DNA from: a bacterium
Lineage (GTDB): Bacteria > Krumholzibacteriota > Krumholzibacteriia > LZORAL124-64-63
DNA: 64,000 bases
Assembly (NCBI GenBank): GCA_024231905.1
Contig: JAAEQC010000033.1
Span: forward strand, 186,001-250,000
Direction: 5' to 3'
The translations under genes and the position numbers were made by a program. Numbering within the stretch: position 1 is the stretch's first letter; each line of letters opens with the position of its first letter. Below, piece by piece: positions 53,844 through 61,507 of the stretch. The notes under the pieces were generated by a model that was given only the letters and a program-made list of their open reading frames with translations, was not told the DNA's origin and ran no database searches.

Positions 53844-54203
53844 AATAGACTGATCCGGGATCGGGATGGAGTCTATGGCCGGGCGGTCGAGGATGCCCTG
53901 GAGACTATGGAGATCGAGCAGATCGTCACCGCTCCGCGCTCACCGTGGCAGAACGGCTACTGTGAACGGCTCATTGGAACGATCAGGCGGGAGTGCCTCG
54001 ACCACGTGATCGTGCTCAACGAGAGCCACCTGAGGCGGGTACTGAAAGAGAACCTGGCTTACTACCTCCGGTCGAGGACGCATCTGGGGCTAGCGAAGGA
54101 CGCACCAGAGCCGCGGGTGATCCAGCCTCAGGATGTCGGGCCCGTCGTCGATGAGCCCGTCCTCGGTGGTCTGCATCACCGGTACTACCGCAATACCGCT
54201 TAG
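53844..54203 (+). pseudogene. Truncated DDE transposase (rve integrase-core type), IS remnant
   Basis: The frame is open without a start codon from about 53844, directly after the previous gene. It contains LIRDRDGVYGRA (second catalytic Asp), then TAPRSPWQNGYCERLIGTIRRECLDH (catalytic Glu), then a YYLRSRTHLGLAKDAPEPR end. This matches the C-terminal part of rve-fold transposases (IS481/IS3-like). The N-terminal half, first Asp and HTH are missing. The in-frame ATG at 53907 is not the true start. Confidence 0.82.
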
Positions 54204-54496
54204 CCGCCGCCAGACGGATTGGGCAGGAGTCGATGGATTGGTACTTCCGCCAGTGCTGTCGGACTGGTAGTTGGTCGGCTCCGCGACCGATCGGCGGTCT
54301 CAACCCACCCAATCTCGCCAGTGAATCTCAATCCCGAGCCGGAAGGAGAGCCTTCATGTGGCGAGAATCGTCTCGGATAGAATAATTGGTTGGGACTACC
54401 GAGACAGTACGGAGAGGATCAAGCGTGTGCGTTCGGCTGGGTAACGACGGGATGACCGCCGGTTGAACGGTGTCTTTCATAGTGTTAGACTGCAGT

Positions 54497-55168
54497 ATGT
54501 TCCCGGAAATCAAGACGTTCGACTGTTTCGTTCGGGTGCCTGGCTGGCGTCTCTATCTCGCCCTTATGGCGGTCAACGAGACCCGCGAACGCGGTACCGT
54601 ACTGGACGTCGCCGCTAGGGGAGCCGGCGCCGAACTGCATCGGGCGCACCCCGCCGGGTCCCTGGTCGCCGACGCGACTATCACCGCCATTCGCAAGAGT
54701 ATTAAGCGGCTGGGCCTGGATCCTGCCGCATCCCCTCCCTGCTCAGAGTTGTTGCTCCGACGGTTTCTGGCCTCTTCCGTGGTGCCCCGGGGCAGTCTGG
54801 CCTGGGAATACCTGGCAGTGCTCACCATCAAATCTCATGCCCCCTGGATCGCTCTCGACAGGGCCGCCCTGGAGCCGCCACTGATGTTCCGTACCGGCGA
54901 GGCGGGCGAAACCCTGTCCTGGGCCGATGGCGAACTGGACTGCGCGGGCCTACCGGTGCTGACCGATCGCCGGGGAGTGGTCGGCTCACCATGGTCCCAT
55001 CCCGCACCCGACGATCTGCAAGACGCCGGCGAGACCGTGTTCGTCTGTTGCCTGCCGGAGGAGTTGTTTCGGCGGATCGACCCAAAGACCTTCCTGGGCC
55101 GCGCCAACTGGCTGACCTGGGCCTACCGGTTCCTCTTCATGCGAACCTGCAAGTTCCGGGCTGATTGA
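54497..55168 (+). CDS. B3/4-domain protein (tRNA-synthetase-editing-like)
   Basis: 223 aa from the ATG at 54497. The sequence follows the B3/4 domain of phenylalanyl-tRNA synthetase beta: a strand WRLYLALMAV, then IKRLGLDPAASPPCSELLLRRFLASSVVPRG, then EYLAVLTIKSHAPWIALDRA, and PLMFRTGEAGETLSW. Free-standing B3/4 proteins are presumed to edit misacylated tRNA or bind free amino acids; substrate not known here. The 293 bases upstream (54204-54496) hold no gene I can support. Transposase remnants lie on both sides of the wider region. Confidence 0.8.
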   Translation: MFPEIKTFDCFVRVPGWRLYLALMAVNETRERGTVLDVAARGAGAELHRAHPAGSLVADATITAIRKSIKRLGLDPAASPPCSELLLRRFLASSVVPRGSLAWEYLAVLTIKSHAPWIALDRAALEPPLMFRTGEAGETLSWADGELDCAGLPVLTDRRGVVGSPWSHPAPDDLQDAGETVFVCCLPEELFRRIDPKTFLGRANWLTWAYRFLFMRTCKFRAD

Positions 55169-55203
55169 TACATCGGACCCGCGGCGCAGTGCTCGAACCG
55201 CTA

Positions 55204-57219
55204 TCACATCTCGGAGCTCAACTCACGGGTCGGAATCTTGATAACGAAAGACGAGCCGACGTTCTCCCTCGACTCGATCGTCATCGTCCCTCGGTGTTCG
55301 TTGACGATCTTGCGGGATACCTGTAGACCGAGTCCCGTACCTTTCGAACCCTTCGTCGTGTACATGCCGTTCTCGATCTTATCTATCGTCTGCGGACTCA
55401 TGCCCACGCCATTGTCGCTGACCGAGAACCGGGTCCAGCCCTCACCAACCTCCACCTCGATCCACACCTCGCCCGGACCGCCCGTGGGAAAGGCCTCGGC
55501 GGCGTTACGAATCAGGTTGCCGAGACACTGGTGAAAAGCATGCCCATCCAACATGACGCGCCGGACCGGTCCGACCCGTCGTGCCTGGATATTAACCTCG
55601 CCGTCGCCGCCCAGTCCGATGTCGTCGACAACGCGGCGAACGAGCTCCAGCGGGTCGTGGGGTTCGTATTCCGGTTTCCGGTCCTTGGCGAAGTTGAGCA
55701 GGTCGGCGACCAAGTCAGCGATGATCTGGGTGTTCCGCTCTATCATGCCCCAGCCGGCGGTCTTCTTCTCCTCGTCGCCCCGTCGCAGACCCGCCTTGTA
55801 CACGTAGATGCCGCCGTTCAATCCGTCGAGAATGTTCTTGATCGAGTGGCTGATACTGGCGGCGGCGCGCCCCGCTGCGGTCATGCGCTCGGACTGGATC
55901 AGGTTGGCCCGCAACGTCTTGACCTCTCGCATATCCTTGAAGAAGAAGACATTACCCAGGTGGAGCCCACTTTCGAACAGACAGATGCCGGCCAGCTGGA
56001 CGTCGATCCACTCGCCGGCGGCATTCCGCACTACGGATTCCTTGGGCGAGAATCCGCGCAACCGTCGGACGGGCTCGTGGGACAAGGGAAGGTCCAGGCT
56101 CTTGGCCAGGTCGATATCGAAGAACACCTGCCAGTTCAGGCGACCGATCACTTCCTCGCCGGAATAACCCGTCAGTATCTCGGCAACATCATTGAAGATG
56201 GTAATCACATCCTCCTCGTTCGAGGCGATGATTCCGTCGAACGAGTTCTGGATGAGCCGTTTCTGGAAATCGCTCGAGTCCACCAGCTCCTTTCGCGAAC
56301 CCTTCAGCACGTTGGTCATGTGCTTGAAGGCGTCCGCGAGCTGGACGACCTCGTCGCCACGGTGCGCCTGGTAGACCTCGCAGCCGCGACAGCCGGCCAG
56401 TTTCTGGGGAAACCGGGATTCGTACCCCTCGCAGGGAGTGCCGTCGATGTACCAGCATTGTTCCGTAAAGTTCAGATAAGCCCTGCAGTCGGTTCGTTGG
56501 CAGTCCTTGATTTCCCAGCAGTTCACGTGGACGCCGAAATCTATCCGGGGATCCAGGTTGCCGGTACTGATCTCCTCAGCGACACGCGTGAGTTCCTTGA
56601 GCGGTCCTATGGCCCCCCGGATCATCAGCCGGGTGATGCCGAGCAGCATCACGATCGGCACGACCAGGATCGCCAGTGCGACCAGGACCGTACGGTTCGC
56701 CAGCCTCCTGCCGAGACGGTCACCGCGGCCGACGACAACGGTGCCGGCGGGCTCGTCGGCGATCATCAACACGAGTTGGTCTTCACGGACCGCTTCCGCG
56801 CCCCAGTTCGAACGGTAGGGGAGGCCTGATCGCGCAGCGAGATCGGTGGCCAGGGCGGCTGCCATCTCAGGCGCGCTGGCAACATGGGTCAAAGGATGAC
56901 CCGCCTGGTCGAGCACGATCAGGTATTCGAGATCGCCGCCGATGGCGAGGACTTCGTCCAATATCCGGTCAAGAGCTGGCCGATCGTCCCGCGCCACGGC
57001 ATCGCTCAGGTCGGCGAGTTGCTCCCCGAGCATCACCTCCGACTGGTCCAGCACTACCTCGGAGACGTACCGCTCCGTTGTCACCCGCACCGCTACCAGC
57101 ACGATACCTGCCACCAGGATCAACAGCGGGATGAAGACGAGCAGGATCCGGCTCTCCAGCCGGAGCTTGCGATAGAGCGGCACCGACCGCCTGAACTGCA
57201 TCGTCATGGAGGCCCACAT
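55204..57219 (-). CDS. Membrane histidine kinase with two-CW cysteine-rich domain
   Basis: 671 aa from the ATG at 57219 (in-frame ATGs at 57207 and 57201 also possible; none has a strong ribosome site). Two membrane helices (about 24-46 and 178-200) bracket a periplasmic sensor region. A HAMP-like segment is followed by a cysteine-rich stretch, residues 234-280, of the form CWE-x3-C...C...CW-x3-GT-x-C...C-x2-C-x-VY, the two-CW pattern. Then a PAS domain (about 310-430), a HisKA-like region with His458 in ISHSIKNIL, and HATPase_c (DNGVGMSP, GTGLGLQVSRKI). The cysteines may hold a cofactor or act as a redox switch. It follows the response regulator gene by 34 bases. Confidence 0.85.
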   Translation of the reverse strand: MWASMTMQFRRSVPLYRKLRLESRILLVFIPLLILVAGIVLVAVRVTTERYVSEVVLDQSEVMLGEQLADLSDAVARDDRPALDRILDEVLAIGGDLEYLIVLDQAGHPLTHVASAPEMAAALATDLAARSGLPYRSNWGAEAVREDQLVLMIADEPAGTVVVGRGDRLGRRLANRTVLVALAILVVPIVMLLGITRLMIRGAIGPLKELTRVAEEISTGNLDPRIDFGVHVNCWEIKDCQRTDCRAYLNFTEQCWYIDGTPCEGYESRFPQKLAGCRGCEVYQAHRGDEVVQLADAFKHMTNVLKGSRKELVDSSDFQKRLIQNSFDGIIASNEEDVITIFNDVAEILTGYSGEEVIGRLNWQVFFDIDLAKSLDLPLSHEPVRRLRGFSPKESVVRNAAGEWIDVQLAGICLFESGLHLGNVFFFKDMREVKTLRANLIQSERMTAAGRAAASISHSIKNILDGLNGGIYVYKAGLRRGDEEKKTAGWGMIERNTQIIADLVADLLNFAKDRKPEYEPHDPLELVRRVVDDIGLGGDGEVNIQARRVGPVRRVMLDGHAFHQCLGNLIRNAAEAFPTGGPGEVWIEVEVGEGWTRFSVSDNGVGMSPQTIDKIENGMYTTKGSKGTGLGLQVSRKIVNEHRGTMTIESRENVGSSFVIKIPTRELSSEM

Positions 57220-57253
57220 CCGCGGTTCGGGGGGCCGCCACGACTCCCGGCGT

Positions 57254-57673
57254 TCATCCGTGCACCACGTCGTCAGGGGGAGCGACCCCCGACATGACGG
57301 CATTCACAACCGACATCAATCGTACCGGCTCGATTGGCTTCTCCACGAAACCGTCGGGTTTGCGCGCTTTGTAGCGGTCGACGATCTCTCCCCAGTCGAT
57401 ACCCATCTGGTCCTTGACACCGGTCACCATCACCAAGGGAATATCCTTGGTCTCCGGATCCTTGCGGAGCTTGGTGAACAGCTGGATCCCGGTGCGACCG
57501 GGCATCACCAGGTCGATGAGAATGAGATCGGGCTTTTCCTCCCGGATCAACTTTTCGCCGCTGACGGCGTCGTTCGCGGCCGACACGTCGAAATCGTTCT
57601 CCTCGAGAATGGTAGTGAGATACATCGTCAGATCCTTCTCGTCGTCGATGACGACGGCCTTCTTGTCTGCCAT
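57254..57673 (-). CDS. Single-domain response regulator
   Basis: 139 aa, receiver domain only. The acidic pocket DDE at residues 10-12, phospho-acceptor Asp54 in LIDLVMPG, Thr in VMVTGVK, and Lys in EKPIEP are all present. It has no DNA-binding domain, so it probably works by protein contact or phosphotransfer. Its ATG is preceded by GCAGGAGGG. It lies between the Fe-S protein gene and the histidine kinase in a minus-strand run. Confidence 0.92.
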   Translation of the reverse strand: MADKKAVVIDDEKDLTMYLTTILEENDFDVSAANDAVSGEKLIREEKPDLILIDLVMPGRTGIQLFTKLRKDPETKDIPLVMVTGVKDQMGIDWGEIVDRYKARKPDGFVEKPIEPVRLMSVVNAVMSGVAPPDDVVHG

Positions 57674-57695
57674 GCTCGGCCCTCCTGCTGGGATG

Positions 57696-59078
57696 TCATG
57701 AGGCTACTTTCGCCCCTGCCTTGACCTTGGTTTCTTCCAGAACAATGGCGTTGCCCAGGATGTCAAACACCCCGCCGATCTTGACCCCGGTCTCGTAGTG
57801 CTCCATCAACTGCATGAGTTGCCGTTTGCAGTTGGCGCACGGCGCCGCGCAGTAGTTGGCGCCCGTCGCCATGATCTGGTCCACCTTCATCTTGCCGACC
57901 TTCATCCGGTAATCGAGGAACGTACCGTCGATCATCTCCACCTTCTCCGCGCCGTCCATGACCGCCAGCCCACCCCCACCGCCACAACACCAGTTCTCGG
58001 TCCGGTTCGGCGTCATCTCGACGAAGTTGTCGGTCATCGCCGACAGCAGGCGCCGCGGTTCCTCGAACACATTGGTCGAACGGGCGAAGTTGCACGGGTC
58101 GTGGTAAGTGATGATCTCGTCCACCTTGCGCTTATCGAACTTCAGAACTCCCTTCTGCAGGTACTCGTCGGCCAGCAGGAAGATGTTGGTCGTTTCGAAC
58201 GGATTGCCGAAGTGGGAGGCGGTCGGCCCCATGCGCTTTGCGATGCGGTAGGCGTGGCCGCATTCGCCGATGACCAGCTTCTTGACCCCGAGGTCGATAC
58301 AGGCGTCGTAGGCCGCCTGGTTCTTGCGGGCCATGTGCGGATCGTCCCCTGTGAACAGCCCGAAGTTCGCGCCGTCGAACGCGGTCGAGGCCATGGTCCA
58401 GGTGGTGCCGTCGTGGATCTCGAGCGCCTTGAAGAAGACCGCCACGCCCATGTGCGTCTCCGGGAAAGAGACCAGGTCGGCCGAGGCCGGGATGAACAGG
58501 ATGTCCGCACCCTTCCTGTCGATCGGGATCTCGACGTCGATGTCCCAGTCGTCCTTCACTTCTTCGCAGAGGAATCGGCAGGCTTCGACGAAGGCGGCGT
58601 AGGTCTGTCCTTCATCGTTGCCGGTCTCGTCGGAGATGCGCTGGGTTTCGGACATCATGAACGGCGATTTGCCGAGGGCATGGACAACAGCGCGGCCCTT
58701 GCGCGTCAGGATGGAGTTGTCGATGCCGAAGGGACAGAACTTGGCGCACCGGCGACAGCCTGAGCACTCGTAGAAGTCGCGCTGCCAGACCGCGACCTCA
58801 TCTTCAGTGATGTCACGTGCGGCGCCGATCGCCTTGAGCACCTGGCCCCAGGTCGAGCCGTAGCGCTTGTACAGCTGGCGGATGTGGTCGGAGCGGGCGG
58901 CCGGATTGGTCCTGCTCTCCGGCATGGTCCGGGCCACGTGACACTGCTCGGCGCAGACCCCGCAATGGGCGCAGATGTCCATGTACAGCTGCAGCACCCG
59001 CGGCCCGTTCTTGATCGCCTTGACCTGGTCGATAACCGTCTGCAGTTCGGTCTCGTTGACCTGTACGTGTCCTTCCAT
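57696..59078 (-). CDS. HdrD/DsrK-like iron-sulfur protein with CCG domains
   Basis: 460 aa. Two [4Fe-4S] ferredoxin motifs near the N-terminus (CAHCGVCAEQCHVA and CSGCRRCAKFCPFG). These are followed by CCG-type cysteine-rich motifs: HDPCNFARS, ENWCCGGGGGL and APCANCKRQL, which in heterodisulfide reductase HdrB/HdrD form the noncubane clusters. Paired with the membrane cytochrome b next to it, it resembles HdrDE or DsrMK: electrons pass between quinol and a disulfide or cytoplasmic acceptor. Acceptor unknown. The overlap of neighbouring stop and ribosome site suggests tight coupling to the cytochrome gene. Confidence 0.87.
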   Translation of the reverse strand: MEGHVQVNETELQTVIDQVKAIKNGPRVLQLYMDICAHCGVCAEQCHVARTMPESRTNPAARSDHIRQLYKRYGSTWGQVLKAIGAARDITEDEVAVWQRDFYECSGCRRCAKFCPFGIDNSILTRKGRAVVHALGKSPFMMSETQRISDETGNDEGQTYAAFVEACRFLCEEVKDDWDIDVEIPIDRKGADILFIPASADLVSFPETHMGVAVFFKALEIHDGTTWTMASTAFDGANFGLFTGDDPHMARKNQAAYDACIDLGVKKLVIGECGHAYRIAKRMGPTASHFGNPFETTNIFLLADEYLQKGVLKFDKRKVDEIITYHDPCNFARSTNVFEEPRRLLSAMTDNFVEMTPNRTENWCCGGGGGLAVMDGAEKVEMIDGTFLDYRMKVGKMKVDQIMATGANYCAAPCANCKRQLMQLMEHYETGVKIGGVFDILGNAIVLEETKVKAGAKVAS

Positions 59079-59079
59079 G

Positions 59080-59787
59080 TCAATAGTCCTTTGCTAGGAG
59101 AGTCTTACTGTAGAAGACGCCGGGTACGTGGAGGAACTTTCCGAACGGGAAGTAGATCAGCAGCAGTTGCACCATGAGGAAATGGAGCAGGACCAGCGGA
59201 TCATGGGGCACCTGCGTCGGCGCGGTACTGAACAGGGTCCGGAAGTACTGTTGGATCTCTGCGATATCGTAGTGCGTGAAGAAGCGCATGGCGTTGCCGG
59301 TCAGCAGGATGAACAGTAACAGGATCAGGACGCCGTAGTCCTCGCCGGTCGATATCTCCCGTACCCGTTGAATTCCGAACCGGCGGGCCAGCAGCAGCAG
59401 ACAGGTCATCAGGGCGACCACGCCGCAGATACCGCCGCCCCAGGCGCTGATCGCGTTGACCGTCCCCTCCGACAAGCCGAGCCCAACGCGCAGCGGCCAG
59501 TCGGTGATCAACCGCGTATGACCCAGCAGGATGAGGAAGAGAGATACGTGGAAGGGCCAAGTCCGTTTCCACAGCGCTTGGTTCTCCTGGCGGAAGCTGC
59601 TGAAGAGAGTGACCTCCGACAGCACCTTCCCAAAAAGTCGCCAACGTGTGGCCGCGGACGGATACAGGGCGATGTTTCCGACCGCCGCTCGCTGCCATCG
59701 GTTCAACCTGTAGAGCAATCCCACAATGAGGATCACCAGGGTGGCATAAGGCAGGAGCTTACCGATGATGAGTTCGAACACTTGCAT
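59080..59787 (-). CDS. NarI/DsrM-like membrane cytochrome b subunit
   Basis: 235 aa from the ATG at 59787 (GAGGTG upstream). Five to six hydrophobic segments, with His residues in WPFHVSLFLILLGHTRL, FFTHYDIAEI and LVLLHFLMVQ that could bind two b hemes. This matches the nitrate reductase gamma/DsrM/HdrE type. Its stop is one base upstream of the Fe-S protein start. It should oxidise or reduce quinone and exchange electrons with the adjacent HdrD-like subunit. Confidence 0.85.
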   Translation of the reverse strand: MQVFELIIGKLLPYATLVILIVGLLYRLNRWQRAAVGNIALYPSAATRWRLFGKVLSEVTLFSSFRQENQALWKRTWPFHVSLFLILLGHTRLITDWPLRVGLGLSEGTVNAISAWGGGICGVVALMTCLLLLARRFGIQRVREISTGEDYGVLILLLFILLTGNAMRFFTHYDIAEIQQYFRTLFSTAPTQVPHDPLVLLHFLMVQLLLIYFPFGKFLHVPGVFYSKTLLAKDY

Positions 59788-59973
59788 AGGCACCTCGCGA
59801 GGGTGACGGAAACTGTCGCTGTCATGCGACTGCTTCCAGATCGAAAGACTTGTGGCCCATCTATCCAGATCCACCGGGCGGTGCATGTGGTCGTGCCACG
59901 TTTCCCGTTCCGATGGCGAGAGTGCCTTCTCGTCTTCCCTGACACACGAGGTGCTGTTCCTATCGAGATGCGG

Positions 59974-60408
59974 TTAGTCCCCTACCGGGGCTTCCTCCAA
60001 TTCCTCCTGCCTCCTGACCAGGTCTGCCAGACTCGTGCGACAGAGAATGCAGTCGATGGATTGCTTGATCTCTCTCCACACTTCTTGCGTGCAACATCTG
60101 CCGCTCCGGCGGCAACGGTCGCCTTCTTCGGTGCAGTGAACGATGTCGAACGCATCCTCGAGCGGGGCGAGGACCTCAGACAAGTTGATTTCGGCTGGAG
60201 GCCGGGTCAGGCGGTAACCGCCGCCCTTGCCGCGGCGCGATTGCACCAACCGTGCTGCCCTGAGCGAACAGAGAAGGCCCTCAAGATATTTCAGCGGAAT
60301 GCCTTGTTCCCGGGCAATCTGGCGGGCGGACACCCGGCCCTGCTCGTACGCACCAGCCAGTACGATCATGGCCCGGGTTCCATATCGTCCTTTGGTGGAT
60401 ATCCGCAT
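59974..60408 (-). CDS. Rrf2-family transcriptional regulator (IscR-like cysteines)
   Basis: 144 aa. The winged-helix Rrf2 start MRISTKGRYGTRAMIVLA is followed by the recognition segment IPLKYLEGLLCSLRAARLVQSRRGKGGGYRL. Three cysteines, Cys92, Cys99 and Cys105, lie at nearly the same positions as the [2Fe-2S] ligands of IscR (Cys92, 98, 104), with a further Cys106. It probably binds an Fe-S cluster and reports redox or Fe-S status. First gene of the minus-strand redox unit; the next gene is 186 bases away, so internal control is possible. Confidence 0.9.
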   Translation of the reverse strand: MRISTKGRYGTRAMIVLAGAYEQGRVSARQIAREQGIPLKYLEGLLCSLRAARLVQSRRGKGGGYRLTRPPAEINLSEVLAPLEDAFDIVHCTEEGDRCRRSGRCCTQEVWREIKQSIDCILCRTSLADLVRRQEELEEAPVGD

Positions 60409-60474
60409 CAGATCCTCGTTTCAGGAGATACAGGCCACCATTGTCGTGTATTCCTATCGGATTAGTGGGATTAA

Positions 60475-60502
60475 GGTATCTCAAACGATGCCCGGGAGTC
60501 AA
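60475..60502 (-). promoter_or_regulatory. Predicted sigma-70-type promoter for the Rrf2 gene
   Basis: On the minus strand TTGACT, a 16-base spacer, then GATACC. Just downstream, near the expected start of transcription (60459-60476), the plus strand shows a tandem GGATTA...GGATTA pair that could be an operator. The whole zone 60430-60545 is A/T-rich against its surroundings. Confidence 0.4.
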
Positions 60503-60678
60503 TCGTTAAGTAATTCAAAAGAAACAAGATAAAGGACTATTGTAGTAATGTTTACACTCGTCTCTATCGGCGGGGCCTGCCCTGATGTCGCTCCCGAATA
60601 TCCCTGTCCCTCCCCCGAGTTCAACAAGCAAGTGCAACACTTCCGGCTGAGCCGCTTCCGCGCTAGAATGCGTGGATT

Positions 60679-60768
60679 ATGTCTAAACACTATAAGCACT
60701 TGTCCAAAGAAGAGCGGGATCGCCTGGCCATTCTCAAGGGCCAGGGACACTCGATCAGGGCGATTCGC
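60679..60768 (+). pseudogene. IS30-type transposase N-terminal fragment
   Basis: An ATG followed by about 30 residues ([20 protein letters not shown], then [10 protein letters not shown]) typical of the IS30 N-terminal helix-turn-helix. It joins in frame to an unrelated IS3-type sequence, so the rest of the IS30 gene has been lost. Confidence 0.75.
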
Positions 60769-61340
60769 AGCTACAAGCGGCCTCACTATGTGGCTGGTCA
60801 GCTGTCCGTGGTCGCACCAGATCGTCTGCAGCGGGAGTTCACGGTCACCGAGCCAGACCGGGTCTGGGTCACCGATATCACCGACGTCCGGACCTGGGAG
60901 GGCTGGCTCTTCCTGGCCGCTGTGATGAACCTCTATTCCCGGAAGATCATCGGCTGGTCGATGAAGTCCGACGCTAGCGAGGGACCTGGTTCTCGATGCG
61001 ATCGTGATGGCGGTCTGGCGTCGTCGACCGAGCGGATCGGTGCTGGTTCATTCGGATCAGGGCTCGCAGTACGGAGGCGACGACTGGCTCCGGTTCTGTC
61101 GTGACCACGGCCTAACCCCGAGCATGAGCCGCCGCGGCAACTGCTGGGACAACACCGTCGCCGAGTCGTTTTTCGGCTCACTGAAGAAGGAGAGGATTCG
61201 TCGGAGGGTCTACCACACGGTCAAGGAAGCGTAGACCGATGTGTTCGACTACATCGAGATGTTCTATAATCCGAGGCGTCGCCATGGCCACATCGGCAAC
61301 GTCAGTCCCGAGGCGTTCGAGCGCGCCTCAGCAACAGGCT
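60769..61340 (+). pseudogene. IS3-type OrfB transposase, frameshifted and interrupted
   Basis: It begins within the IS3 OrfB core ([55 protein letters not shown]). Near 60974-60980 a one-base shift is needed to reach [16 protein letters not shown] and [42 protein letters not shown] at 61232-61234 then interrupts it before TDVFDYIEMFYNPRRRHGHI, the usual OrfB end. Catalytic Asp (TDIT), second Asp (HSDQGSQY) and Glu (AESFFG) are each present but in separate pieces, so it is inactive. Confidence 0.85.
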
Positions 61341-61507
61341 GAGGAGTGTCTACGAAACCAGGGGCAGTTCATACACAGCAGGATGAGCGCGACAGAGAGG
61401 AGCGGACGGTGGTTTGGAACACAGGCAGGCTGACTTCCTTCGCCCAGCACAGAATCTCCAGATCCTTTCCGACCGCCGGAGCCGACACGGGTCTTATTAA
61501 ACCAGAG

